NCBI RefSeq assembly: GCF_026151205.1
Contig: NC_087078.1
Coordinates: 3,799,675-3,863,674, forward strand
Reading direction: 5' to 3'
DNA: 64,000 nucleotides
Source: Bolinopsis microptera
Lineage: Eukaryota; Ctenophora; Tentaculata; Lobata; Bolinopsidae
Positions 49,040 through 59,369 of the stretch are shown one piece after another (the stretch's first letter is position 1; each line of letters opens with the position of its first letter). The notes under the pieces were generated by a model. The model saw only the letters and a program-made list of their open reading frames with translations, did no database searches and was not told the DNA's origin. A program made the position numbers and the translations under genes.

Positions 49040-49162
49040 ATGATGGGGGATTGCGTCGTACCTGCAGCTGGAACCTGTATTGTGCCTGCAGTTGATCTGG
49101 AAGGCAGCTTGGCTAACATGAACCTCAAGACAACTTCCACGATAATCTGTAACAACACTAAT
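49040..49162 (+). CDS. Candidate alternative first exon
   Basis: Tandem ATGs at 49040 and 49043 open 41 codons to AAT|GTATGT (49162/49163), phase 0. The peptide starts MMGDCVVPAAGTCIVPAVDL; it contains a short Cys-Ile/Val-Val-Pro-Ala repeat and ends CNNTN. It is less polar than the others. The frame stays open to 49318 through a poly-G run, so the donor is what defines the end. It is the second nearest candidate to the first S1-side exon. Confidence 0.35.
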
Positions 49163-49722
49163 GTATGTTTAAAAGTGTTAACCAGCCGGGGTTTCTTTAT
49201 CCCACAATATATTAATATGAGACAAAACAGAGAACATTACTCTTATGTGGGGGGGGGGGGGGAGGAGGGGGAGGGGACTGGAGGGGCTATAACATTATTC
49301 TTATGTTATTCATATTAAACCTCGTCACCCTGAAACAGTGATCTTTGCTTTTCCTGTTCTTAGTGACTGCCTCATTTCAAATCTCTATCTGAAGGTGTGC
49401 TCAATTGTTCTGAATTTCCATTTTGTTATCCTTATCAGTTTATGACCAGCTAGCCAATAAGAATGATGGGTAATATAATTATGATGACGTAATAACACGT
49501 TTAGACTACGTGGTGGCATCACGTACTACTTAACTATTATTTGACGACACAACCATCCAAAAATACGCTAAGACGGAAGTAATGGGCAAATTACACAGAA
49601 CACTTAATTAGGATTAGACGGTAACCTGTGCTGTACAGCAAGTACTAACGTTGCCAATATCTTATGTGTTTGGGCAAGTTTCTTTATTATTCCCTTGTTT
49701 GTTTGGAGTTGATGCCAGTAAT

Positions 49723-49800
49723 ATGCAGAAATTCAGTAGACAGTGTAGTGAGATCCTCCACAGACAATCCTTGATACCAACGTCATTAACTAGTCCAATT
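49723..49800 (+). CDS. Candidate alternative first exon nearest the channel core
   Basis: An ATG at 49723 opens 26 codons to ATT|GTAAGG (49800/49801), a good donor in phase 0. The peptide starts MQKFSRQCSEILHRQSLIPT and ends SLTSPI. It lies only 336 bases before the acceptor at 50136. It would give the shortest N terminus. Short length limits confidence. Confidence 0.35.
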
Positions 49801-50136
49801 GTAAGGGTTATATTATAACGGTTTATTTCTCAGTGGAGACTGTGATACAAGTTATCAATTTATTTATTTAAACACTATTCTTGATCACGACTAATATTCA
49901 ATTTAAACTTTTTTTTTTCAGACATCAATGCGAAATGTTTGCAAATATTTGTCGGCTTGATGTATATTGCAAACTAATTCACATCAAGTTGAAATTGTTT
50001 ACAATTGTTTAGTTCAGTGAATATTATTTTATAATAAGTTCAGTATTATCTTGTATTATATTATTGTATTATTATACTATTATATTAATATTAACTACAT
50101 TGGTTAGCTCAGTGTTATATATATTCTTCATTTCAG

Positions 50137-50275
50137 GAGCCGGATGAGTTTTTACAGCGGCTCAACTTTGGAGCTGCGGCAGACATAAAAGAGAACAAAC
50201 CTCTCAGCACAAAGGACAAGGGATGGAACTGTTTGATAAACTTCTTTTGCCACTTCGTATTCGACCCTTTTTCTG
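50137..50275 (+). CDS. CNGA-like: CNG channel exon: cytoplasmic region leading to S1
   Basis: 139 nt between acceptor CATTTCAG and donor TCTG|GTAAG, entry phase 0, exit phase 1. It reads EPDEFLQRLNFGAAADIKEN then KPLSTKDKGWNCLINFFCHF and VFDPFS. The end matches the conserved pre-S1 segment of CNG channels (...FDPxSxxYYxW...). This is the first exon shared by all proposed transcripts, and its entry phase is the one met by the candidate first exons after 20.4 kb. Confidence 0.85.
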
Positions 50276-50988
50276 GTAAGCTGGATTTACAGTGTTACTT
50301 TAGTAACTAGCATAATAATATGGTATCAGGAGTCAGATGGAAGGTTCTCTGTTGTTTATTCACTTTCTTTGTATTCTATCCTATTACTGGTATGACTGAG
50401 ACACAATGGCAAACATTACTAATTGTTGATCTGGTAACGTTCTTAACGTCTTCAGTAGTACCAGTAGTAGTCCACTATTAACCTAACAGTCGTGTCTGGA
50501 TATTGTCACCAGTATTTTGTAAAGTTTTCCCAGACTTTAGTAAAAGTTAGTTTCTGTCTTGTCGGCAACCTAATTTTGTTGCGAACGGTTTTATCTTAAT
50601 CACGGCTAGACTTAGTTTAAAGTTGCATTTATTTCTTATCCTTTATATGGTATTTTCGAGTCTCACTTGTTCTACTTCAAATTGAATGATTGGGTGATTG
50701 TTTATTGGCCGCATATTTTATGTTGAATTATAATTATTTATTCCAACAGCTAGACTGTTGGACAAATTAACACGGTGAATTAATTGGAAATTCCTTTAAA
50801 TTGATTCGTCGTGTTGATTTATATTAATATATTAGTCAAGCTGTTAGAAGAAATACTTATATTTCAACAACATCACAGTAACACAGTTACCAATCATAAG
50901 ATCCCGTTTCTTATAGACAAATATCAATCTAGATAAAAAGTTATGTAAAATTAAGATAAAGACTAACATGTAATTGCTAACATTTCAG

Positions 50989-51070
50989 ATATATACTACT
51001 ATTGGCTATCCATCATTTCGCTGGCAGTCCTTTACAACTTCATTATAATTCCAGCCAGAATTTCCTTCAG
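50989..51070 (+). CDS. CNGA-like: CNG channel exon: S1
   Basis: 82 nt, acceptor CATTTCAG, donor CAG|GTTAGA. Completes Asp from the preceding exon, then IYYYWLSIISLAVLYNFIII followed by PARISF, the S1 helix with the conserved YxxW start and Asn-aromatic residues of the CNG family. Confidence 0.9.
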
Positions 51071-51224
51071 GTTAGAACTGAGCTTCAGTTTATTTTCTAG
51101 TATAATATCTAGTTTTCAGTATCTAGTAAAACTGCTCACACAAGATACTTAATATTACTGAACATATCTATAATTAAAGATAAAGATATTTATAGTTTAG
51201 ATTTACATTTTTTTATAATTTCAG

Positions 51225-51322
51225 TGAGCTGGAGGAAGGCAACTTCTTCACAACTTGGATGGTTATTGACATCTTAGCTGATGTTTTGTACGTCCTAGAT
51301 TTCTTCGCTTCGTTTCGAATAG
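51225..51322 (+). CDS. CNGA-like: CNG channel exon: S1-S2 loop and S2
   Basis: 98 nt, acceptor TTTCAG, donor ATAG|GTTAG. Reads SELEEGNFFTTWMVIDILAD then VLYVLDFFASFRI. This is S2, with the conserved Asp residues (IDILAD and LDFF) characteristic of CNG/HCN channels. Confidence 0.9.
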
Positions 51323-51684
51323 GTTAGTCAGAGACTGGGTAAGTAGGCAAGATGTTGTTAGTTAGTAATTAGTATCCTGTAGCATCTCACTAAAGCCGTC
51401 ACTGGATATTTGTACACAAAGATTGTCTCGCCATTATGAAAATCAAGATCCAAATACGATATGATTGATATCCTCATATCAAGTAATACCTTACTATAAA
51501 TAATACTATATTATATGCAATACTATATAGCTACAATAATTACTAGCATGAATGGTTAGTTATGTTGTATCGACGCTATAAAAATATGCTAAATGTTCAT
51601 GCTAGGGATAATTCACAAAAATTAATTCAGCTATAAGTATCAGAGATTTTCTCCTTAAACCCGTAAATATAAAACTCACGACAG

Positions 51685-51791
51685 GTTTTTTGGAGCGAGG
51701 TCTGTTAGTGACAGACACAGCACAACTTTCAAAGAAGTATGTGAAGAGCATGGCTTTCTACATCGACATATTCAGTATAATTCCTACTCAG
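51685..51791 (+). CDS. CNGA-like: CNG channel exon: S2-S3 linker and S3
   Basis: 107 nt, acceptor GACAG, donor CAG|GTGAGG. Reads GFLERGLLVTDTAQLSKKYV then KSMAFYIDIFSIIPTQ. The G-x-LE-x-G-LLV, KKY and DI-x-S-I-I-P-T motifs are standard for CNG S2-S3 and S3. It ends in phase 0, matching either of the two following S4 exons. Confidence 0.92.
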
Positions 51792-52673
51792 GTGAGGTTA
51801 TAGCACTGTCACAGTGACACAGTGACACAGTGGCACAGTGACACAGTGACATATTGACACAGTGTCACAGTGACACAGTGACACAGTGGCACAGTGGCAC
51901 AGTGACACAGTGACATATTGACACAGTGTCACAGTGACACAGTGACATATTGACACAGTGACACAGTGACACAGTGACACAGTGGCACAGTGACACAGTG
52001 GCACAGTGGCACAGTGACACAGTGACACAGTGACAAAGTGACACAGTGACACAGTGACACAGTGACACAGTGACACAGTCCCTTTGATAGACATGTTTAT
52101 TTAGTGGCGGACATTAGTTTCTCGTTATCTTATTTACACTCTCGTAGGGACCAGTTAGGAGTTGACACAGATAATATCTTACATCAAAACAGCATTATTT
52201 GCTCATACGCCTACTTTTTAAGTTTCATTCAGGAAATAAACTTCTAACTTTTTCCTGTCGTAGATTAATAAAGGTTAACAAAGCAGTTTTATTAATAACA
52301 CAATCCTAATACCCTCTTACACGTGACTTTACACGTGACCTTGTACAGACATCCTCCCATGTTGTGTTCTTTAAATACTTACTCTTCCTTACAATATAGA
52401 TCTCCTAACTTTATTTCTTCTCGCCTCTTTGTAAAAATGAGAGTGACCTCATCTTTCCAGCACTGTTATACTTCACCTCACCGCATATTGAACAAGCAGC
52501 CTATTGAACAAGCAGCCTATTGAACAAGCAGCCTGTAGAACTGGCAGTTTATTGAACTATTGAACAAGCAGCCTATTGAGCTGGAAGCCTATAGAATTGG
52601 CAGCCTATAGAACTGGCAGATTATTGAACCGGCAGCCTATTGAACAAGCAGCCTATTGAAAAAGCAGCCCCAG

Positions 52674-53349
52674 GCTGTTAAATTCGCCAAATTTGTGTCA
52701 AAAAGTACGGCGTATTTAGAGTTCTCAAAAAGTACGCGAATAATTCGCCAATTTAAAACTTCAAGTTTTAATTTTTAGGGCTGTTAAATTCGCCAAAAAA
52801 TGCGCGGAAAATTCGATAAAAATGCGGCTGTGGGAAGGCGCAGCATTTTCGAGTTTATCTAACTAATAATCCCAGAATGTGTGTTTTCTGTCTGTCTGTC
52901 TGTAAATGCTCCTACCCTTTTTAACTGCGGCAGTGAAATCCCGGCCGAAGGCCGGGTTACACTAGTAATCTTATAATCTAGTTGGATGTGTGAATTTTGA
53001 CGTTATACTTCAAATCTCAAACTTACAAATCTCGACAAATAGACTAGACTGTGGAGGAAATTAAGTGATTTCAAGTTTATTAAGATAAGTTAGTTTACTC
53101 CATAACGTCTTCGGGTATGAGCTAAATTTAACCCCTTGCGATCTTGGTCAGTACCCACGTTAGTCTGTTGCGGGAAGCACATGTTTTGGCAATATTCCAC
53201 CACACAAAGCCAACTATCGTGAACATTTTGATGCGGGCATGTGATTTCCTGTTCCCGTATTTGGTATATTTTTTAAATGCGGTAATTTATAGAGAAAATT
53301 CGTATGCGAATTTATTTCGAATAATACGTTTAGTGCGAATTTAACAGCA
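52674..53349. mobile_element. Small inverted-repeat element inside the 16-bp minisatellite
   Basis: Begins GCTGTTAAATTCGC and ends GCGAATTTAACAGC, interrupting the repeat array. A second inward copy of the left end lies at about 52779. It has no coding capacity. Inside it, a hairpin CCCGGCC-GAA-GGCCGGG (52940-52956) followed by TTACA and CTAG (52962-52965) resembles the 3' end of a Helitron, so the element may be composite. A target duplication is not evident. Confidence 0.55.
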
Positions 53350-53697
53350 TTGAGGCAGCCTATTGAACCGGCAGCCTATTGAACTGGCAGTTTATTGAAC
53401 AAGCAGCCTATTGAACAGGCAGCCTATTGAACAGGCAGCCTATTGAACAGGCAGCCTATTGAACAAGCAGCCTATTGAACAAGCAGCCTATTGAACCGGC
53501 AGCCTATTGAACCGGCAGCCTATTGAACCGGCAGCCTATTGAACAAGCAGCCTATTGAACAGGCAGCCTATTGAACCGGCAGCCTATTGAACAAGCAGCC
53601 TATTAAACAGGCAGCTTATTGAACAGGCAGCCTATTGAACCGGCAGCCTATTGAACCGGCAGCACACAGCACAAATCATTAACACTCCTCTTCCCAG

Positions 53698-53748
53698 GTG
53701 GTGTACTTCATACCTGGTTTTGCACGTCCCGTGTTTGCCAGGCCAGCA
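53698..53748 (+). pseudogene. Truncated copy of the S4 exon with an intact splice acceptor
   Basis: The acceptor and first 51 bases of exon 54366-55018 are repeated here essentially unchanged (VVYFIPGFARPVFARPA) and then break into element sequence. Use of this acceptor would add about 25 codons and hit a TAA at about 53773. It is a decoy, created by the ~650-bp duplication. Confidence 0.85.
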
Positions 53749-54365
53749 TGGCGAAAAATTCGTATGCGAATTTAATTCGAATAATACGTTTAGTGCGAAT
53801 TTAACAGCATTGAGGCAGCCTATTGAACCGGCAGCCTATTGAACTGGCAGTTTATTGAACAAGCAGCCTATTGAACAGGCAGCCTATTGAACAGGCAGCC
53901 TATTGAACAAGCAGCCTATTGAACAAGCAGCCTATTGAACCGGCAGCCTATTGAACCGGCAGCCTATTGAACCGGCAGCCTATTGAACAAGCAGCCTATT
54001 GAAAAGGCAGCCTATTGAACCGGCAGCCTATTGAACAAGCAGCCTATTAAACAGGCAGCCTATTGAACAAGCAGCCTATTAAACTGGCAGTTTATTGAAC
54101 AAGCAGCCTATTGAACAGGCAGCCTATTGAACAGGCAGCCTATTGAACAAGCAGCCTATTGAACAAGCAGCCTATTGAACCGGCAGCCTATTGAACCGGC
54201 AGCCTATTGAACCGGCAGCCTATTGAACAAGCAGCCTATTGAACAGGCAGCCTATTGAACCGGCAGCCTATTGAACAAGCAGCCTATTAAACAGGCAGCC
54301 TATTGAACCGGCAGCCTATTGAACCGGCAGCACACAGCACAAATCATTAACACTCCTCTTCCCAG

Positions 54366-55018
54366 GTGGTGTACTTCATACCTGGTTTTGCACGTCCCGT
54401 GTTTGCCAGGCCAGCAGTGCGTATGATAAGGCTGTTGAAAGGGAAGCGCATTATGCAATTCGTGGACCGAAGTGAGTGTGTGTCGAACTTTCCCATCCTG
54501 GGCAGATTGTCCGTGCTCTGCATGGCGATGCTCATGGTTATGCACTGGAACGCCTGTCTCTACTACTTCCTATCAATAGAAATAATAGAGAAGAGCTACG
54601 CTAACATAACCGACCTGGACAGCAGGAGCAACTTCATCTACCCTCCCTCGTTAGACATGGACGGGCACAGCAACAAGTACGCAGCTACCTCAATGAAGTA
54701 CGCCTTCTCACTATACTGGAGCACTCAAACAATGACCACTATCGGGGAGGTGCAGCAACCCACGGAGGTCTGGGAGTACTTCTACCTGACATTTGTGTTC
54801 CTGGTGGGGGTCATGATATTCGCCTCAGTGGTGGGAAGTATTGGCAACGTGATCACTAACCTGCGGGCCAACAGGAACCTATTCCAAGACAGACTAGATA
54901 ATCTCAAGGAGTATATGGGGTACAGGAAGGTCGGGAAGGACTTGTCTAACAGGATTATTCGGTGGTTTGACTACTTGTGGGCCCAGAACCACACCTTCGA
55001 GGAGGAAGACGTGTTAAA
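54366..55018 (+). CDS. CNGA-like: CNG channel exon, version A: S4, S5, pore, S6, C-linker
   Basis: 653 nt, acceptor TTCCCAG, donor AAA|GTGAGA, entry phase 0, exit phase 2. S4 begins near residue 8 (Arg-rich FARPAVRMIRLLKGKRIM). S5 includes the conserved HWNACLYY. The pore helix and filter read YWSTQTMTTIGE, with the filter Glu typical of CNGA subunits that binds divalent cations. S6 follows (LVGVMIFASVVGSIGNVITN), then the C-linker (FQDRLDNLKEYMGYRKVGK...WFDYLWAQNHTFEEEDVLK). It is expected in the plasma or ciliary membrane as part of a tetramer. Exon version B at 55740-56383 encodes the same region; the phases make the two mutually exclusive. Confidence 0.95.
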
Positions 55019-55739
55019 GTGAGAAAACAGTGTGATAGCGTGCGTGTCTAGCCAGGCATTGTTAGATTGTAGCATTTCTTATACAATACATTGTACATTG
55101 TACATTGTACATTGTAAAATTTCTTGTACAATACATTGTACATTGTACATTGTAGCATTTCTTCTACAAGTACAAGCAGCAACCGTGGAAAATTGGCATT
55201 CTTTGAAATTTTGATGATGAATCACACTGATGTGTTTTCAAGAGGAATTAGTAATTGTGCTACTACAGCTCTTGGTAAACATTCAGGAATGTGGTTCATC
55301 ATTTAAATTACGCTTCTTTTAACGTACGTGTGTATTATTACACACTGTTTTCTGTTCCGTGTTTGTGAGATCATGTGTTTATGTGAGTGTACGTGATTGT
55401 GTAGCTAATAATGCACTGCTGTTAATAACGGCATCTCAAACAGCACTCCTCATTCTCTCATAACGTTCACGTAACGAATTCATTAACATATTAATTGAAT
55501 CGTTGCATTTCCAAACAAACACCTCACATCAATATATGCACCAGTAGGTTCTGCAGATATTGTAGGAATTTAGTTATAAAAAGGTTAAAAGATAATTTGT
55601 GCGATAATCTTCATATATTACAGGCAATAAAACTCTCCAACGAACTGATATGTCAACAAACAAATAATATATTTCTAACTAAGATAATTGAGTACTACTA
55701 TATTGCTATATCTAACAGTTCCACTTCCCCTTTCTTCAG
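55019..55739. repeat. Intron between the two alternative S4-pore exons, with ACATTGT repeats
   Basis: Two near-identical blocks (about 55077-55125 and 55126-55175) each carry several TACATTGTACATTGT units, flanked by TTTCTT-TACAA sequence. TGTACA is self-complementary, so the region could fold. The frames 55032-55306 are products of the repeat. Confidence 0.7.
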
Positions 55740-56383
55740 ATCGTCTACGCCTTTCGCCTCTCCACCGCCTCAATATACATCGCCCCTCTTATCCGTCTCA
55801 GCAAATTCTTCAAATTCCACCGTTTAGTGGCGTGGAACGACAGAACAGAGTGCAGGACGAGTGTGCCCACTCTGTGGAGGATAGTCACTCTCTTCACCAT
55901 CATGCTCATGGTCATGCACTGGAACGCGTGCCTCTACTTCTTCGTGTCTACCACTGTTATCAGACAAAACCCAAACACTCACCCTAACCGCAGCAAGTTC
56001 ATTTACCCGTATGATACGGAGAAGAACGGTACTAAGAACAAGTACGCTAGTACAGCTATGAAGTACGCCGTGTCGCTCTATTGGTCCACTCAGACTATGA
56101 CCACGATAGGTGAGATGGAGCAGCCTGAAGAGCTATGGGAGTATGTTTACCTGACTATTATATTCCTTATTGGGGTCATGATATTCGCTTCAGTTGTGGG
56201 TAGTATCGGTAATATCATCACAAACTTAAGAGCAAACAGGAGCGTGTTTCAAGATAGACTTGATCATCTTAAGGAGTATATGGGCTACAGAAATGTGGGC
56301 AAGGACCTTCAAAATAGAATCATTCGGTGGTTCGACTATTTGTGGGCTCAAAACCATACTTTTGAGGAGGAAGATGTGTTAAA
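55740..56383 (+). CDS. CNGA-like: CNG channel exon, version B: S4, S5, pore, S6, C-linker
   Basis: 644 nt, acceptor TTCTTCAG, donor AAA|GTAAGT, entry phase 0, exit phase 2. Begins IVYAFRLSTASIYIAPLIRL and continues SKFFKFHRL, a very different S4 from version A and closer to the usual CNG form. From HWNACLYFF onward it tracks version A closely: filter YWSTQTMTTIGE, S6 LIGVMIFASVVGSIGNIITN, C-linker to WFDYLWAQNHTFEEEDVLK. The turret between S5 and pore differs (NPNTHPNRSKFIYPYDTEKN). The ATG at 55827 is internal and not the start. It is an ancient exon duplication kept under selection. Confidence 0.95.
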
Positions 56384-56943
56384 GTAAGTATAATTCTTCA
56401 TTGTATTAATTATATTAAGTAAGTGTAATTCTTAATAATATTAATAATGTGAGCGAGGTCACCCCTCCCTTTAATTGAGAATTTAGAAATCGAAGGTAAA
56501 GTTCCAAAAACTATACCAAGCAATACTAAAGATAAACCTAACATTTCCACCACATTCCACACACTCACCAGACAGCACCGTATCTGTAGTGATTTGATTT
56601 ACAGACATCTTCCCTATCTAACACGCATGGGGAGACTTTTAAAACAGATTTCATAGAGCTATAACCCGTCTTGATTATATCCGTATAATTTATATAAAGC
56701 ATATTAGTATCATGGCATTGAATCATTAAACAGTACATTCAACCATTTCTGCTTTATGGGGTACAGAAGCTGTTGTGATTGACGCTATTACTTGTTCGTG
56801 GGCGTTTATAGCTACTTATTCATGTGCTTTCCAGCTATTTTTAGTTCGTTATCATTAAAGGAGATATTTAATTATAATATTATGAATCCGGGATCTTTTT
56901 TAATTAGATTGTATAAAAATAATAAAAATAAATATTTCCACAG
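56384..56943. other. Intron
   Basis: AT-rich sequence; nothing seen apart from the acceptor ATTTCCACAG. The frame 56792-57133 merely overlaps the next exon. Confidence 0.7.
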
Positions 56944-57073
56944 GTATTTACCAGATAAACTTCAAGCCGAAATGGCTATACACGTACATTTAGCAACTTT
57001 AAAGCAGGTGGAACTATTCCAAAACTGCGAGTCCGGCTTTCTAATAGCACTTGTGCTTAAACTTAAACATCAG
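56944..57073 (+). CDS. CNGA-like: CNG channel exon: C-linker to start of the CNBD
   Basis: 130 nt, entry phase 2, exit phase 0, donor CAG|GTAAGT. Reads YLPDKLQAEMAIHVHLATLK then QVELFQNCESGFLIALVLKL and KHQ. YLPDKL-AE-AI-VHL-TL is a family signature of the CNG C-linker, followed by the first helix of the CNBD. Confidence 0.95.
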
Positions 57074-57423
57074 GTAAGTCTGTTAATGCACGATCACATT
57101 TGTACAAAAGGCTCCCTTTTAAAACATTTCTAGCGTTGTCAAATTAAATTGGTCCCTGATAGTATGAAAATCACGCCCTCTTCTGATAATTTATCTGTAT
57201 TGTAATCATGGGAATGGTGACATATCAGGGCACAGTACAGTGCATACCTTGTGTTTTTTAATAAGCTTACGTATCTGGTTGTGTTTTTCATTTTTTATAA
57301 AACGCCATCTTGATAACCTGTGAGTCTAGATCTCAGTTCCGGTGTCAATGTTGCAGAGAAGGACCTATTTTAATAAAAACTAAGATCACTATACTCACTC
57401 CTTACTCACTACTCCTTACTCAG

Positions 57424-57493
57424 GTGTACTCTCCTGGCGACTACGTTTGTAGAAAGGGGGATATTGGCAGAGAAATGTTCATAGTAAAGCAAG
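57424..57493 (+). CDS. CNGA-like: CNG channel exon: CNBD beta-roll, first half
   Basis: 70 nt, acceptor TACTCAG, donor CAAG|GTAACT. Reads [20 protein letters not shown] then VKQ, the SPGDYVC-KGDIG-EM signature of CNG cyclic-nucleotide-binding domains. Exit phase 1. Confidence 0.95.
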
Positions 57494-57695
57494 GTAACTA
57501 CAATACAACTTGCAAGGTGCTGAGACTTTTCTTAGTTTAGGGCCTTTTGATGATCCTAGTTTTGTAAAAGTTCCGAGGGATGTAAATGTTTGTGACGACA
57601 GAACAATAACCTAGTGCTAAAACTGTAAAATGAGTCTCCCAACACGTGACCACTCCTCAAGTGTATTCCTCACGTAACCCCTCCTCCTCCTCCAG

Positions 57696-57913
57696 GCATG
57701 TTGCAAGTAACAGCAGATGACGGTAGAGCTCTAGCCACCTTATCAGACGGGTCCTACTTTGGGGAGATCAGTCTGCTGAACGTGGGTAAGAACGGAAACA
57801 GACGGACTGCTAACGTGAGGAGTGTGGGGTACTCGGACTTGTTCTGCTTGAGGAAGGAGGATCTGCTCCACGCTCTCAACGACTACCCAGAGATGAGGGA
57901 GGTCCTCAAGGAG
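57696..57913 (+). CDS. CNGA-like: CNG channel exon: CNBD phosphate-binding cassette and C helix
   Basis: 218 nt, acceptor CTCCAG, exit phase 0 at GAG|GTTAGC. Reads [20 protein letters not shown], then YFGEISLLN (the FGEI/L phosphate-binding cassette), [18 protein letters not shown] and the C helix [17 protein letters not shown]. The Arg of NRRTANV contacts the cyclic phosphate and the Thr after it favours cGMP in the vertebrate proteins, so cGMP sensitivity is likely. If the donor is not used the frame stops seven codons later (VSEYSLS). Confidence 0.95.
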
Positions 57914-59369
57914 GTTAGCGAGTATTCACTTAGCTGAGATCTAGCTTAGATCTAGCTCACATTCACTTAGCTTAGCTCTTCGTCTAGCTTATCTTCACTT
58001 AGCTTAGGTCTAGCTTAGATTTAGCTAAAGTCTGGCTTAGCTCTGGCTTAAATCTAGCTTAGGTCTAGCTTAGCTTAGCTTAGCTTAGCTTAGCTTAGGT
58101 CTAGCTTATGTCTAGCTTAGCTTAGCTTAGGTCTAGCTTAGCATTAGCTTAGGTCTAGCTTAGCAGCTAACAGTTCCAATCTCTATGTATTATAATATTA
58201 TCTGCTGGTCCCTGACGCTTATTTACGTACACGAATGCCGTATCTTTCAAAGTGTCAATGTATAATGTATATGTTTAATTTGTTTTAATGCTTATCTAAC
58301 AAAGTCAAAAACCGTGTATAAATCATGTCGTTGCTTTATGTCCATGTTAAATGTTTTAGATTGTTTTCTGCTTTTCTTGTTAAGCTGTTTATCTATCCCT
58401 ATCTTAACAATACCATAACATGTTCTAAATGTTGAGTGTTAACCATTTACCCTTCAGCGTGTTTATTAATTATCAATAAGCTCTCGTTTTGCTAAAGCTC
58501 TCAAGACCTTTTCGTTAAAAAGCCGCTGATTTAAGGTACTTATACTGTGGATTACCCTTGCTGCTGAATTAATATGCTCTAACGGACTTATTTCTACTGA
58601 TTGTTCAGGAGAGTTTAACCAATCACTCAGATGTCAAGCGCAATATACCGCTTTTCAATTTGTTGCTGAAAATTCTGTATTTTGGTGGCTATCGTGCACC
58701 TAGGAGTTAACGATCTCGATCAATTTGAACATCGCCCAAACAGTCACCTCCGGCCATTCAGTGCTCCCGTGACTAGTTCATCGCTTTTACTAACGATTCC
58801 GGTGATTTTTTGATTCTCATTCGAATAGATGGTGGATGTCAAGAAGTACTCAGCTACAAAAACTATGCTTACTTCGATTAAAAGATCCGCTGACAAGATT
58901 TCAATCATTTCGCTAAGTGATTAACAATGATTTCAAGGACAAATCGCTTCTACAATGCATTGAAATGCTCTCGACTGAACCGCAGGCCGACACGCTGAAT
59001 ATTTTTAATAATGATAAAGGTCTACAAGTATATCCTTGTTTGCACGCTGGATATCTATAAAGGTCTACAAGTATATTCTTGTTTGCACGCACTAGTTGCA
59101 CGTGATGTTTCATAATACTCGTATTGCACATGTTATTCCACGTGGCACCACGTGTACATTTGTTATCTACACCATGTGGCACGTGTACATTTGTTATCTA
59201 CACCACGTGCCACGTGTGCATTTGTTATCTACACCACGTGGCACCACGTGTTACATTTGTTATCTACACCTCTCTTTACCGCTGCTTGAAGCACCCTTAT
59301 CACTGTGTGGAGTCCCTCCGAGGAAGCTCCTTATCTTCGCCCCCAACAATATTTCCTACAACTTTACAG
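57914..59369. repeat. Intron with a TAGCTTAGGTC repeat and a CACGTG-rich minisatellite
   Basis: A degenerate tandem repeat of (TAGCTTAGGTC)-like units runs from about 57935 to 58165, directly after the CNBD exon. At about 59095-59265 a ~35-bp unit (caccacgtggcaccacgtgt then acatttgttatctaca) recurs about four times, placing many CACGTG palindromes in 170 bases. The frames there (59096-59525) are artefacts of the repeat. Confidence 0.8.

Larger units (their letters stand above)
51792..54365. repeat. Intron filled with minisatellites, a small element and a duplicated piece of the next exon
   Basis: From left to right: a 9-bp repeat (gacacagtg, about 51806-52080), unique sequence, a 16-bp repeat (gcagcctattgaacag type, about 52484-52675), an inverted-repeat element (about 52674-53349), more 16-bp repeat (53345-53670), a copy of the next exon's acceptor and first ~50 bases (53660-53748), a copy of the element's right end (53757-53812), and a further 16-bp array to 54335. 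The right half is a tandem duplication of about 650 bases. Confidence 0.9.

Noticed and set aside
51798-52094. Minus-strand Cys/His/Ser-rich frames
   Set aside because: Translation of a 9-bp intronic repeat, opposite to a well-supported gene.
54300-54545. Minus-strand frames across the S4 exon
   Set aside because: Antisense shadow of coding sequence.
55827-56387. ATG at 55827 as an independent start codon
   Set aside because: The frame extends upstream to a good acceptor at 55739 and codes the S4 segment; the Met-Ala reading is an artefact of a GTG/ATG-like start choice.
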